Shown here: positions 52,682 to 61,794 of the stretch, in pieces
How the letters are laid out: every line of letters starts with the position of its first letter
Position numbering within the stretch: position 1 is the stretch's first letter
The notes under the pieces: generated by a model
Databases searched by the model: none
Seen by the model: only the letters and a program-made list of their open reading frames with translations
Told to the model about the DNA's origin: nothing
Position numbers and translations under genes: made by a program
Source of the DNA: Acetatifactor sp.
GTDB taxonomy: Bacteria; Bacillota; Clostridia; Lachnospirales; Lachnospiraceae
Reading direction: 5' to 3'
Length of the DNA: 64,000 nucleotides
Assembly: GCA_024693365.1 (NCBI GenBank)
Contig: JAILLF010000043.1
Span: 1-64,000, forward strand

Positions 52682-54481
52682 GTGGCTAAGGAATTGTTGA
52701 AGAGAGAAGACGTGCGGGTGGAGGATACGTGGAAGGTTGAAGACATGTACGCCACCGCGGAAGATTGGGAAAAAGACTTAAAAGAATTGAACGAGTTGAC
52801 TGAGAAGATCGCCGGCTTGGAAGGAAAGCTTGCTGAGAGCGCCGGGAATCTCTTAAAGGCGCTGGAGTGGAGTGCAAAGTACGGTGAGAAGCTGGATCTG
52901 GCATATAACTATGCAGAGAGACTTTTTGATCAGGATCAGAAGAATACAAAGCATCAGGCCATGACGGCGAAGGTAATGAACCTTTACGCACAGGGCGCGG
53001 GCATGATGGCATTCTTGGAGCCTGAGCTTCTCGCCATGGATGATGAAACGTTGGAGGAATTTTACAAGGCTGAGCCAGGCTTGGAATTGTATCGCGGACA
53101 GATCGATGAGATCCGCCGCATGAAGGCACACGTGCTTTCTGCTGAGCTGGAAAAGCTGATGGCAATGACGACGGAGATGAGTCAGGTGGCATCCGATACG
53201 TTCTCCATCCTCAACAATGCGGATTTCCAGTTCCCCGAGGTGATAAACGAGAAGGGAGAATCCGTCCGCCTTTCGCACGGTTCCTACGGAGCATTAATGG
53301 AATGCCCTGACAGAAACGTCCGGAAGGATGCCTTCGAAAAGATGTATTCCGTATACAAACAGTATAATAATACGCTTGCAAGCCTTTATAATGGACAGGT
53401 GAAGACACTGATCTTTAATGCGCAGGCAAGAAAATATAATTCCACGCTGGAAGCAGCCGTGGATCAAAACAACGTGTCGCCGGAAGTTTACAAGAATCTG
53501 GTGGACGCCATTGACGCAAACGTGGAACTGTTGCATCGTTACGTACGCCTTCGCAAGAAGTGCCTTGGCGTGGACGAACTTCACATGTATGACGTTTACG
53601 CACCCATGATCGATGGCGTTGCAAAGGAGATTTCCTTTGACGAGGCAAAGGCTACCGTGCTGAAAGCGTTGGCGCCGCTCGGCGAGGATTATCTGGCAAA
53701 GCTTCGCGAGGGCTTTGCAAACCGTTGGATTGACGTATACGAGAACGAGGGAAAGAGAAGCGGGGCATATTCGTCCGGAGCTTACGGAACCCACCCTTAC
53801 GTCCTTCTCAATTATAATGGAACGCTGGATAATATGTTTACCTTGGCTCATGAGATGGGCCATGCACTCCACAGCTGCTACTCCAACGAGAATCAGCCGT
53901 TTATCTATGCCAATTACAAGATCTTTGTTGCGGAGGTTGCCTCCACGACAAACGAAATCCTCCTCATGGAGTATCTCCTGAAGAACACGGAGGACAAGAA
54001 GGAGAGGGCATATCTCCTGAACCACTATCTTGACAGCTTCAAGGGAACCGTATTCCGTCAGACCCAGTTTGCAGAGTTTGAAATGCGCAGCAATGCCCTT
54101 TGCGAGTCCGGCGAGAGCCTGAATGCAGAGAACTTAAATGCCATGTATCTGGAACTGAACAAGAAATACTATGGTCCCGACATGATCTCGGATGACCAGA
54201 TCGCATATGAGTGGGCCAGGATCCCGCATTTCTACTACAACTTCTACGTTTACCAGTATGCGACTTCCTTCTCCGCATCCGTTGCGATTGCAAAGAGCAT
54301 CTTAAACGAGGGTGCGCCTGCCGTTGAGAGATACAAAAAATTCCTCTCCGGCGGATGTACCAAGCCTCCCGTGGAACTCCTTAAGATCGCGGGCGTGAAC
54401 ATGGAGACGGCGGCTCCCATTGAAGCAGCAATGAAGGCGTTTGAAGAAATTCTTGGCGAAATGGAAAAGCTGGTAGGATAA
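52682..54481 (+). CDS. pepF: oligoendopeptidase F
   Basis: Zinc endopeptidase of family M3B that cuts short peptides in the cytosol. I choose the GTG at 52682, giving 599 residues, because AAAGGA lies 9 bases before it; TTG at 52664 or ATG at 52673 would add a few residues. The zinc site is LAHEMGHALHS with His390, Glu391 and His394, and the third ligand Glu is in VAEVASTTNEILLMEYLL. RKDAFEKMYSVYKQYNNTLA and SFSASVAIAKSILNEGAPAV are further family regions. Peptides imported by the ABC system at 5.5 kb could be its substrates. Confidence 0.94.
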   Translation: MAKELLKREDVRVEDTWKVEDMYATAEDWEKDLKELNELTEKIAGLEGKLAESAGNLLKALEWSAKYGEKLDLAYNYAERLFDQDQKNTKHQAMTAKVMNLYAQGAGMMAFLEPELLAMDDETLEEFYKAEPGLELYRGQIDEIRRMKAHVLSAELEKLMAMTTEMSQVASDTFSILNNADFQFPEVINEKGESVRLSHGSYGALMECPDRNVRKDAFEKMYSVYKQYNNTLASLYNGQVKTLIFNAQARKYNSTLEAAVDQNNVSPEVYKNLVDAIDANVELLHRYVRLRKKCLGVDELHMYDVYAPMIDGVAKEISFDEAKATVLKALAPLGEDYLAKLREGFANRWIDVYENEGKRSGAYSSGAYGTHPYVLLNYNGTLDNMFTLAHEMGHALHSCYSNENQPFIYANYKIFVAEVASTTNEILLMEYLLKNTEDKKERAYLLNHYLDSFKGTVFRQTQFAEFEMRSNALCESGESLNAENLNAMYLELNKKYYGPDMISDDQIAYEWARIPHFYYNFYVYQYATSFSASVAIAKSILNEGAPAVERYKKFLSGGCTKPPVELLKIAGVNMETAAPIEAAMKAFEEILGEMEKLVG

Positions 54482-54497
54482 GAAACGAGGAAAGAAT

Positions 54498-55184
54498 ATG
54501 GCAGAGCGTAAGAATATCGCGGACATGAAGGTAAAGAAGAAAGTTGGCACCGCAGAAGGCAAGGAAGCACCGAAGAAGACAACTGCTGCGGCCGGCAAGG
54601 CTGCGCCAAGGAAAGAAAATGCTTCTGCGGACGGCAAGGTTACGGCAAAGAAAGAGAATGCTTCTGCGGCATCTAAGAAACCTGGCGGTATCGCGTCGAA
54701 GAATGCTTCGAAGAACAAGCCTTGGGAAAAGATGTATGCGAATAAGGCGGCGAACGGGAAAGCGGGCGCGAATGGCAAGGGAAAGACTGCCGGAAAGCCT
54801 GACGCTGCCGCAACAAAGAAACCCGTCAAGGAATTCCGTGATTTCCTGTATCTTCTTCCGAAGAAGACGACTGCGAAAAACCTCGCGAAAGCTTTGGATT
54901 TTCTGGACAGGAAGGCCATTGAGGTCTGGGACGATGAATGTGTCCTGGAAATCACGACCAAGGATGGCGTGATCACGTTTGAGGACATTCGCGACAGCCT
55001 TGAGAAGGAAGATGAAAAGACATTAAATGACCTTCGCGTAAAGCAAGTCATTTCCTGTGATTATGAATCGACGGATGCGGAGACGGTACGGAAGGTAATG
55101 GACGCCTTCCTTAAGGCGTTTGGCGGAAGGATTGGATCCGATACGGATGATTTCACGCCATTTCTAACCATCGATAAACTGTAA
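54498..55184 (+). CDS. Lys/Ala-rich (histone H1-like) N-tail fused to a conserved acidic domain
   Basis: A 228-residue protein starting after GAGGAAAG. Residues ~1-110 are low-complexity Lys/Ala/Pro/Asn with partial repeats (GKAAPRKENASADGKVTAKK, then ENASAASKKPGG), like bacterial H1/AlgP-type tails. Residues ~113-228 form an ordered domain: DFLYLLPKKTTAKNLAKALD, IEVWDDECVLEIT, DGVITFEDIRDSLEKEDEKT and a final IGSDTDDFTPFLTIDKL. I do not recognise that domain. The basic tail could bind nucleic acid while the folded part binds a partner. It lies in a row with pepF and the NUDIX gene (16-base gaps). Confidence 0.7.
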   Translation: MAERKNIADMKVKKKVGTAEGKEAPKKTTAAAGKAAPRKENASADGKVTAKKENASAASKKPGGIASKNASKNKPWEKMYANKAANGKAGANGKGKTAGKPDAAATKKPVKEFRDFLYLLPKKTTAKNLAKALDFLDRKAIEVWDDECVLEITTKDGVITFEDIRDSLEKEDEKTLNDLRVKQVISCDYESTDAETVRKVMDAFLKAFGGRIGSDTDDFTPFLTIDKL

Positions 55185-55200
55185 GGACCGGAGTTAGAAC

Positions 55201-56301
55201 ATGATTGAATCAACGCTTTGTTATCTGGAGCAGGACGGTAAATACCTAATGCTTTACCGAAATAAAAAAGAACAGGATCCCAATGCGGGAAAATGGATTG
55301 GCGTGGGTGGAAAGCTCGAGACGGGGGAAACCCCGGAACTGTGTCTTCTTCGCGAGGTGCGCGAAGAGACGGGATTGGAGCTCACGGAATACGCCTATCG
55401 CGGCAAGATTGTTTTCTGGCTGGATCCGTGGGAGGACGAGACCACTTATCTCTATACGGCGACGGGATTCCAGGGTGAAATTGACAAAGCCTGCAGCGAA
55501 GGCGAGCTTCGCTGGGTGAGCTTCGATGAGATCCCGGGACTTAATCTTTGGGAAGGCGATCGGCTGTTCCTAAAGGAGCTGATTGCAGGGACTCCTGAGA
55601 TCGACATGGAGCTTACCTACAAAGGGGATCAGTTGGTTACGTCGGTAAACAAGCCTATTCTCAAAAAAGAGAACGTGGACGTGCTTTTGGATAAGAGATT
55701 CCTTCGCACGTATGACTTTCAGTTTTATCCGGGACGCCATTATTTCGTGACTTCCCGCCATGCAACGGAGGATTTAGTGGCTCTGAAGCGGGATCAGGAA
55801 TTCAAAACCATGAAGCCGGATGCCGTTGGCTGTGTCGTGATTCTGAAATGCAAGGACAGGGAACCGCTTCTGATGCTTCTTCGCGAGATGCGTTTTCCTA
55901 CCGGTCAATTCCTGTTGGGCGTGCCTGCGGGACTGATTGATCCTGAGGATCTGGAGGAAGAAAACCCGTTGTACGTCACGGCAATCCGTGAACTCTCTGA
56001 GGAGACGGGAATTGAATTTCAGGAAGGTGACGAGATCAAGCTCGTAAATCCGTTTTTGTTTAGCTCTCCCGGCATAACGGACGAGAGCAACGCCATGGTG
56101 CAGATGACCCTTTACCGTGAGGAAATGCCTTCGGTTACCAGGGAAGGAAACGTTGGCGGGGAATGTATCGGAGGATTTTGCTTCTACACCAGGAAGGAAG
56201 CAGAGGAGCTTTTGAAAAAGGGCACCGATGAATGTGGGATTTATTATTCCGTATATACCTGGATCGCTCTGATGACCTTTGTCTCTGGTCTTTGGAACTG
56301 A
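55201..56301 (+). CDS. tandem NUDIX hydrolase (MutT-like plus ADP-ribose pyrophosphatase-like)
   Basis: A 366-residue fusion of two NUDIX domains. Domain 1 (~1-150) has a perfect box (GKLETGETPELCLLREVREE then TGLE) and resembles 8-oxo-dGTP diphosphatases (CYLEQDGKYLMLYRN, AGKWIGVGGKL). Domain 2 (~155-366) starts YDFQFYPGRHYFVTSRHATE and carries a box with one extra residue before RELSEETGIE, in the setting GVPAGLIDPEDLEEENPLYV, close to ADP-ribose pyrophosphatases. Domain 1 may sanitise oxidised nucleotides and domain 2 cleave nucleotide-sugar or ADP-ribose type substrates; neither is proven. GGAG precedes the ATG. Confidence 0.85.
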   Translation: MIESTLCYLEQDGKYLMLYRNKKEQDPNAGKWIGVGGKLETGETPELCLLREVREETGLELTEYAYRGKIVFWLDPWEDETTYLYTATGFQGEIDKACSEGELRWVSFDEIPGLNLWEGDRLFLKELIAGTPEIDMELTYKGDQLVTSVNKPILKKENVDVLLDKRFLRTYDFQFYPGRHYFVTSRHATEDLVALKRDQEFKTMKPDAVGCVVILKCKDREPLLMLLREMRFPTGQFLLGVPAGLIDPEDLEEENPLYVTAIRELSEETGIEFQEGDEIKLVNPFLFSSPGITDESNAMVQMTLYREEMPSVTREGNVGGECIGGFCFYTRKEAEELLKKGTDECGIYYSVYTWIALMTFVSGLWN

Positions 56302-56372
56302 CGGAGGAAGTTGCGGTTTTCACGAAGGAGCGAACGTGCTTTTACGTACAATTGGATGGAAAGGGATTCAAT

Positions 56373-59300
56373 ATGAATTTATCATTGATTTCAAATGAAG
56401 GCAGTCCAAAGAGCAAGATGATCTACCATGAAGATTCTTCCGTGCTTCACGTAGGTACCTTGCCCAGTCATGCCTGGTTTGTACCCTTCGATGAGAAAAA
56501 GGTGGCCGAGGGACAGAATCCCTTCGGCAATAAGGATACCTCGACGCGGGTCGAGATGCTGAATGGCACTTGGAATTTCCATTACTATGACAGCGTGATC
56601 GACCTTGAGGATGATTTTACCAAAATAAAGTTTACGGACAAGATTCCCGTGCCCTCCAACTGGCAGCTCTTTGGTTACGACGTACCCCAGTACACGAGCA
56701 TCAGTTATCCGATTCCTTTTGATCCTCCGTTTGTGCCGGACGAGGATCCCGTAGGCATCTATCAGAGAAGTTATTCCTACGTGCCGGACGGCATGGACAG
56801 GATTCTTACGTTTGAAGGCGTTGACAGTTGCCTCTATCTGTTCATCAACGGAAAGTTGGCAGGCTACACGCAGGTTTCCCATTCTTTTTCTGAGTTTAAC
56901 GTGACACCTTATCTTAAAAAAGGGAGAAATAGCATTGTTTGTGCCGTATTGAAGTGGTGCGACGGCACGTATCTGGAAGATCAGGATAAGTTCCGCCTTT
57001 CCGGTATTTTCCGCGACGTTTACATGGTATCCAGACCGGCTAAGCGCCTTGTGGATTACCACGTTCAAGCAGGCGCTAAGGGCAACTTCGGATTGTCCGT
57101 CAAGGGGGCCAATGCGACGTTCACGCTTCAAGCTCCGAGCGGTAAGATTCTTCTAAAGGGAAAGGTGAAGGACGGAGAGCAGTTTGAAACCAATCTGGAG
57201 CGCATCGTTCCATGGACGCCTGAAAAACCCGTGCTGTATCGCCTGACCATTGTTTCGGAAGGGGAAGTTTTCGCTGAGAAGGTTGGCTTCCGCACCATTG
57301 AAGTCGTGGGCGGCGTGATCAAGATGAATGATTCCCCCATTAAGTTCCGCGGCGTCAATCGTCATGACTCATACCCTGACACGGGATATTATGCATCAGA
57401 AAAGCAGATGCGCAAGGATCTGGAACTGATGAAGCAGCACAACGTTAATGCCATCAGAAGCTCCCACTATCCCAATGCGCCTTTGTTCTATAAGCTTTGC
57501 GACGAATATGGCTTCTACGTGATCGCTGAGGCTGATTTTGAATGCCATGGCTGTGCTGAGGTATTCCAGAACATTCGCTGGACTCGCAAGGAAGGAAACG
57601 GCGGCATGGCGTTGATTGCCATAGATCCGCAATTTAGAGAAGCCATCGCGGACAGATCCGAGCGCTTGGTGACCCAGCATTATAACCGTCCCAGCATTAT
57701 CATGTGGTCGCTGGGAAATGAAAGCGGTTGGGGTGAGAATTTGCTCAATGCGGCGAAGCTGGTAAAGAAATTAGACAAGACAAGACTTCTTCACTATGAA
57801 AGCACGCACGCTTTGGATGATACGCCTACGGCCATTTTGGACGTGGTATCCAAGATGTTTCCTTCCGTTCAGGAGGTGAAGCGCTTCCTCATGGAAAGAA
57901 ACGAGACGAGGCCTTACGTACTTTGTGAGTACTGTCATGCAATGGGAAATGGCCCCGGAGATTTAGAGAATTATCGCAAGGTATTTTATTCCAACGAGCG
58001 ATATGCCGGCGGATTTATCTGGGAATGGTGCGATCATTCCGTCATTCTTGGAAAGACCGAGGATGGGCGCGTCATGTATGGTTACGGCGGTGATTTTGGA
58101 CCGAAGGAAAGACATCATGACGGCAACAGTTGTCTGGATGGCCTTGTGGCGCCTGACAGAACGCCGCATCCCGGACTAAAGGAGGCTAAGCAGGTATATC
58201 GTCCCGTCAGGGTTTCCTTAGGGGAACAGGCCGGGGAAGTAATCTTGAAGAGCTTCCTTGCGTTTGAAGACGCGGGGGATTTGTATGACGCAAGCTATGA
58301 GATCACGGATCACGGCAGAAAGATTGCGGAAGGGAAATTTGATTATTCCATTTTGCCCATGGGTCAACAGAAGGTAGTGATCCCCGAACTGAAGCTCCTT
58401 TGCGGGAAAGAACTTGCAATCCGGTTCCTCTTCACGGCAAAGGCAGATACTCTGTGGTGTAAGAAGGGACACGAGGTTTGCTTTGACCAGTTGATTCTTT
58501 CAGAACTTGAGCCTCACGAGAAGAGAAAGCCCATCACGGCTGAACTGGAATTGGAAGAGACGGCCCTGACTTACGTGATCACGGCGGCGGACGTGGAATA
58601 CGTTATGAACCGCAGAACAGGCGAGATTTCATCGATCAAATGGCAGGGCAGGGAATTGTTGGATCGTCCCATTCAGCACAATTTCTTCCGTGCGCCTACG
58701 GACAATGATAATCTAAAGGATGAGTGGTATCGCGCACATCTTCATGATTACGTGACGAAGGTGTATGAAATTAATGCGGAGAAGAGAGACGGCGAGGTGG
58801 CCATCAACGTGAAGCACTCCTTTGGATGGAGCATGTATCAGCCCTTCGCAAGGGCAGAGACGGAGATGCTCTTTGGCAAGGACGGGTCACTTCGGATCAT
58901 TACTGACGGCGAGGTCAGCAACAAGGTGACCTTCCTTCCCAGATTTGGTCTTAGACTCTTTGTGAATAAAGAATTTGAGCGCGTGAGATACTATGGCTTC
59001 GGACCGGAAGAAAGCTATATTGACAAGCGCAGGGCTTCATGGCTGGGACTCTTTAACGCAAGAGTTTCCGAGATGCACGTTGACTACGTAAAGCCGCAGG
59101 AGAATGGATCTCACTATGGCTGTAAATACTTGGAATTAAAGGGCAAGGAAAACCGCATTCGTTTTGAGGGCGCCAGACCTTTCTCCTTTAACGTATCCGA
59201 GTATGCCCAGGAAGAATTGGCACAAAAGCGCCATAATTACGAACTGGAGAAGAGTGGCAGTACGGTCGTTTGCATCGACGCTGCCATGACAGGGATAGGT

Positions 59301-59387
59301 TCCGCGAGCTGTGGACCGGCATTGTCCGAGAAATACCGGATTCCGCTCCCGAACATCCATCTGGACGTAACCATCATCGTAAGATAG
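56373..59387 (+). CDS. lacZ: beta-galactosidase, glycoside hydrolase family 2
   Basis: Hydrolyses terminal beta-galactosides such as lactose. The 1004-residue protein starts at 56373 after AAAGGGA; an upstream in-frame ATG lies inside the NUDIX gene. N-terminal jelly-roll (GTWNFHYYDSVIDLEDDFTK, VPSNWQLFGYDVPQYTSISY), immunoglobulin-like domains, a TIM barrel with acid/base Glu450 (SLGNESGWG) and nucleophile Glu519 (LCEYCHAMGNGPGD), and the C-terminal LacZ small-fragment domain (NFFRAPTDNDNLKDEWYRAH; GFGPEESYIDKRRA). Full length and intact. No signal peptide, so it acts in the cytosol. No lactose transporter or regulator is adjacent. Confidence 0.94.
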   Translation: MNLSLISNEGSPKSKMIYHEDSSVLHVGTLPSHAWFVPFDEKKVAEGQNPFGNKDTSTRVEMLNGTWNFHYYDSVIDLEDDFTKIKFTDKIPVPSNWQLFGYDVPQYTSISYPIPFDPPFVPDEDPVGIYQRSYSYVPDGMDRILTFEGVDSCLYLFINGKLAGYTQVSHSFSEFNVTPYLKKGRNSIVCAVLKWCDGTYLEDQDKFRLSGIFRDVYMVSRPAKRLVDYHVQAGAKGNFGLSVKGANATFTLQAPSGKILLKGKVKDGEQFETNLERIVPWTPEKPVLYRLTIVSEGEVFAEKVGFRTIEVVGGVIKMNDSPIKFRGVNRHDSYPDTGYYASEKQMRKDLELMKQHNVNAIRSSHYPNAPLFYKLCDEYGFYVIAEADFECHGCAEVFQNIRWTRKEGNGGMALIAIDPQFREAIADRSERLVTQHYNRPSIIMWSLGNESGWGENLLNAAKLVKKLDKTRLLHYESTHALDDTPTAILDVVSKMFPSVQEVKRFLMERNETRPYVLCEYCHAMGNGPGDLENYRKVFYSNERYAGGFIWEWCDHSVILGKTEDGRVMYGYGGDFGPKERHHDGNSCLDGLVAPDRTPHPGLKEAKQVYRPVRVSLGEQAGEVILKSFLAFEDAGDLYDASYEITDHGRKIAEGKFDYSILPMGQQKVVIPELKLLCGKELAIRFLFTAKADTLWCKKGHEVCFDQLILSELEPHEKRKPITAELELEETALTYVITAADVEYVMNRRTGEISSIKWQGRELLDRPIQHNFFRAPTDNDNLKDEWYRAHLHDYVTKVYEINAEKRDGEVAINVKHSFGWSMYQPFARAETEMLFGKDGSLRIITDGEVSNKVTFLPRFGLRLFVNKEFERVRYYGFGPEESYIDKRRASWLGLFNARVSEMHVDYVKPQENGSHYGCKYLELKGKENRIRFEGARPFSFNVSEYAQEELAQKRHNYELEKSGSTVVCIDAAMTGIGSASCGPALSEKYRIPLPNIHLDVTIIVR

Positions 59388-59397
59388 AATCACAAGG

Positions 59398-61194
59398 ATG
59401 CGGCAGGCCGCAAGGAATATGGGAGCAAGCAGGCAGAACAAGGTAGGCAGGAGTGTACGACGTATCATGCGCAGTGGAAAGAGAAAGATTTTAGGAAATA
59501 AGACGTATTTATATTTGACGGAGTTCTTTGCCGGCATGTCAGTCATGGCGGTGGAATTAGGGGCAAGCAGATTGCTTGCCCCCTATTTTAGTTCCTCGCA
59601 GATTGTCTGGACGATCATTATAGGCACGATCATGATCGCCATGGCGCTGGGTAACATTTACGGAGGGCGCGCCGCAGATAAGCGCCCGGATCCCGACAGA
59701 CTCTACGGGCGGATCATTTTGGCTGCCATTTGGATCGCATTGATCCCCGTGCTCGGGAAATATATTATTATCGGCATTTCTGCCGTGATGATCTTTTCGG
59801 TCAATCACATGTTCCTGATCTGGGCAGCCTTTGCTGCCTGCATGGTGGTCTTTGTGTTCCCGCTGTTTCTCCTTGGAACCGTGACGCCGTCACTGGTGAA
59901 GTTTACGATCGACGATCTCGGTGACAGCGGAAAGACGGTCGGTACGCTGAATGCATTTAACACCATCGGAAGCATCATCGGAACCTTTGTCCCCACCTTC
60001 TTGACCATTCCGGCCGTTGGAACGTCCATCACGTTTTTGATCTTTGCGGGAATCCTGCTGGCACTTTCGGTGTTGTATTTCGTGAGCGGTAAGGAGCCGG
60101 GCGATGGAGAGAAGAATGACGGAACGGATGCTGGCGGGAAGGCATCGGAAGGAAAGAAGGCTGACAAAAAGAATGCGATAAAAGTGACCGCAGGAGTCAT
60201 AATCTTTATCGTTGCATGCTTTACCGGGAAATCCGACAGCTTTGCCTTCTGGGAATCCAACCTAACCTATGAAGGCGAATCCGTGTATAATTACCTTCAG
60301 GTGCGCGAGGATGAGAAAAGAACCTATCTGTCCACCAACGTTCTTTTTGGCGTGCAGTCCGTATATGAGAAGGACGGAAAACTGACCGGCATGTATTACG
60401 ATTATGCCATGGCAGCGCCTTACATGGCTGGAATCATGGAAAAGGAGAGCATGGACATGCTGATCCTTGGCATGGGAACCGGCACCTACGCGACGCAGTG
60501 TAATCGTTTCTTCGATGGGATCAGCGTGGAGGGCGTGGAGATTGACGAGGACATCACGAAGCTGGCGAGAGAGTACTTTCACCTGTCGGAAGAGATTCCG
60601 GTCCATACCTATGACGGAAGGGCCTTTCTAAACGCCGTAGACCGCAAATACGACGTGATCATGGTCGATGCGTATCAGGACATCACCATTCCGTTTCAAA
60701 TGTCTTCCGTGGAGTTTTTTACGCTTGTGAAGGATCATCTGAATCCCGGCGGCATTATGGTGGTCAACATGAACATGCGCGGCGAGAACGACGATGAGGG
60801 CATCACCCATTACCTGTCCCAGACGATCAGCACCGTTTTTCCCAATTGTTATCAAGTGAACGTGCGGGGAACTTCCAACAGGGAGTTTTTTGCATCTGAG
60901 AATTCGGAAATGCTTGACGTCATGGCGCGTAATATTGCGAAGGAAGACAATGCAGAACTGAAGAACATGATGCAGGTCGTGACTGACCAGTTAAAACCCT
61001 ATAAAAAGGTCGTGCCGACGTCTCCAGAGGGAGCTTCAGACGCTAATTACCATGTGATGACGGACGATCAGGCCCCCGTGGAACTCCTTGGCATGCGCGT
61101 CATTGACGAGATGATCGCCGACGAAGTAAACTACTACAAAAAAATCTACGAAGAAGGCGGTTTGGAGGGGCTTTTGGAGGCGTTTGAGTTCTAA
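59398..61194 (+). CDS. membrane-anchored spermidine/spermine synthase-like protein
   Basis: A 598-residue protein: residues ~35-240 contain about seven hydrophobic segments (LTEFFAGMSVMAVELGASRL, FLLGTVTPSLVKFTIDDLGD), a Lys-rich linker, one more segment, then a spermidine-synthase-like Rossmann domain (~300-560) with LILGMGTGTYATQC, VEGVEIDEDITKLAREYF and DVIMVDAYQDITIPFQMSS. This fused transporter/SpeE layout is common in bacteria, and its product is uncertain. The ATG at 59398 has only a weak AAGG; ATG at 59419 or 59467 are alternatives. It begins 10 bases after the beta-galactosidase stop. Confidence 0.82.
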   Translation: MRQAARNMGASRQNKVGRSVRRIMRSGKRKILGNKTYLYLTEFFAGMSVMAVELGASRLLAPYFSSSQIVWTIIIGTIMIAMALGNIYGGRAADKRPDPDRLYGRIILAAIWIALIPVLGKYIIIGISAVMIFSVNHMFLIWAAFAACMVVFVFPLFLLGTVTPSLVKFTIDDLGDSGKTVGTLNAFNTIGSIIGTFVPTFLTIPAVGTSITFLIFAGILLALSVLYFVSGKEPGDGEKNDGTDAGGKASEGKKADKKNAIKVTAGVIIFIVACFTGKSDSFAFWESNLTYEGESVYNYLQVREDEKRTYLSTNVLFGVQSVYEKDGKLTGMYYDYAMAAPYMAGIMEKESMDMLILGMGTGTYATQCNRFFDGISVEGVEIDEDITKLAREYFHLSEEIPVHTYDGRAFLNAVDRKYDVIMVDAYQDITIPFQMSSVEFFTLVKDHLNPGGIMVVNMNMRGENDDEGITHYLSQTISTVFPNCYQVNVRGTSNREFFASENSEMLDVMARNIAKEDNAELKNMMQVVTDQLKPYKKVVPTSPEGASDANYHVMTDDQAPVELLGMRVIDEMIADEVNYYKKIYEEGGLEGLLEAFEF

Positions 61195-61226
61195 GAAAAA
61201 AAGCTTCAAAAAAGTTGTTTTAGGTG

Positions 61227-61255
61227 TTGACATTCAGCACTTAAGATGATAATAT
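61227..61255 (+). promoter_or_regulatory. promoter of the tRNA-Leu gene
   Basis: Consensus TTGACA (61227-61232), 17-base spacer, TAATAT (61250-61255), 21 bases before the tRNA. Confidence 0.7.
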
Positions 61256-61276
61256 ACTATTTGCGCGGTGCGCTGA

Positions 61277-61360
61277 GCGGAAGTGTCGGAACTGGCAGAC
61301 GAGCAAGACTAAGGATCTTGTGGTGGTTACACCGTGTGGGTTCAAGTCCCATCTTCCGCA
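61277..61360 (+). tRNA. tRNA-Leu (anticodon AAG)
   Basis: Acceptor arms GCGGAAG and CTTCCGC with discriminator A. The anticodon stem CAAGA/TCTTG encloses the loop CTAAGGA, so the anticodon is AAG, reading CUU and, after A34 deamination to inosine, CUC and CUA. A long class II variable arm follows, then the T-arm GTGGG-TTCAAGT-CCCAT. CCA is not encoded. Confidence 0.93.
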
Positions 61361-61368
61361 TTATAATG

Positions 61369-61393
61369 AGCCGAGCAAAAAGCTCGGCTTTTT
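61369..61393 (+). terminator. terminator of tRNA-Leu
   Basis: AGCCGAGC (61369-61376), loop AAAAA, GCTCGGCT (61382-61389) and a T-run, 8 bases after the tRNA. Confidence 0.9.
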
Positions 61394-61715
61394 GCTTGCC
61401 CAAAATGAGAAACGCATTCCTGTGCTTGCACAGAGGAATGCGTTTTTTGTTTTGGGCGTAAATAAAGAAGCGTGAGCTTCTTTATTCGGCGAATATTGCG
61501 AGATGAGCAAGGGCGTAGCCCTGCGAATCCCGTATCGATATAAAAGGGGACTATTTTAGGGCGCAATGTCATGAATCGTCTATTTCCATACTTACCAGAG
61601 CGTGATATGATTAAATAGGAATTGGCAAAGCGCTTCATTTACGTATTTGTTTCTTATCGGGGAAGATTTATGAGCGAAAAGAATGCATACGGCGGAGCGA
61701 GCTGTCCCCTTAAAA
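61394..61715. other. gene-free stretch with several hairpins
   Basis: No credible coding frame. Structures: GCCCAAAA/TTTTGGGC (61398-61405, 61450-61457) enclosing AAACGCATTCC/GGAATGCGTTT (61410-61420, 61435-61445), a second terminator-like hairpin; a perfect 11-base stem AATAAAGAAGC/GCTTCTTTATT (61461-61471, 61476-61486); and AAGGGGAC (61544-61551) matched by GTCCCCTT (61704-61711), 150 bases apart. The last pair could be the ends of a small repeat element. No homology is recognised. Confidence 0.55.
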
Positions 61716-61721
61716 AAACTA

Positions 61722-61752
61722 TTGACTCTCACGTTATGGTAGGGATTATGGT
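61722..61752 (+). promoter_or_regulatory. MerR-type promoter with long spacer
   Basis: TTGACT (61722-61727) and TATGGT (61747-61752) are 19 bases apart, the over-long spacing typical of MerR-controlled promoters. The spacer holds an imperfect dyad CTCTCACGTTATGGTAGGGA, consistent with autoregulation. Confidence 0.5.
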
Positions 61753-61794
61753 AGTAATGAGCTCAAGAAACAAACATCCATGGAGGTAGAAATT

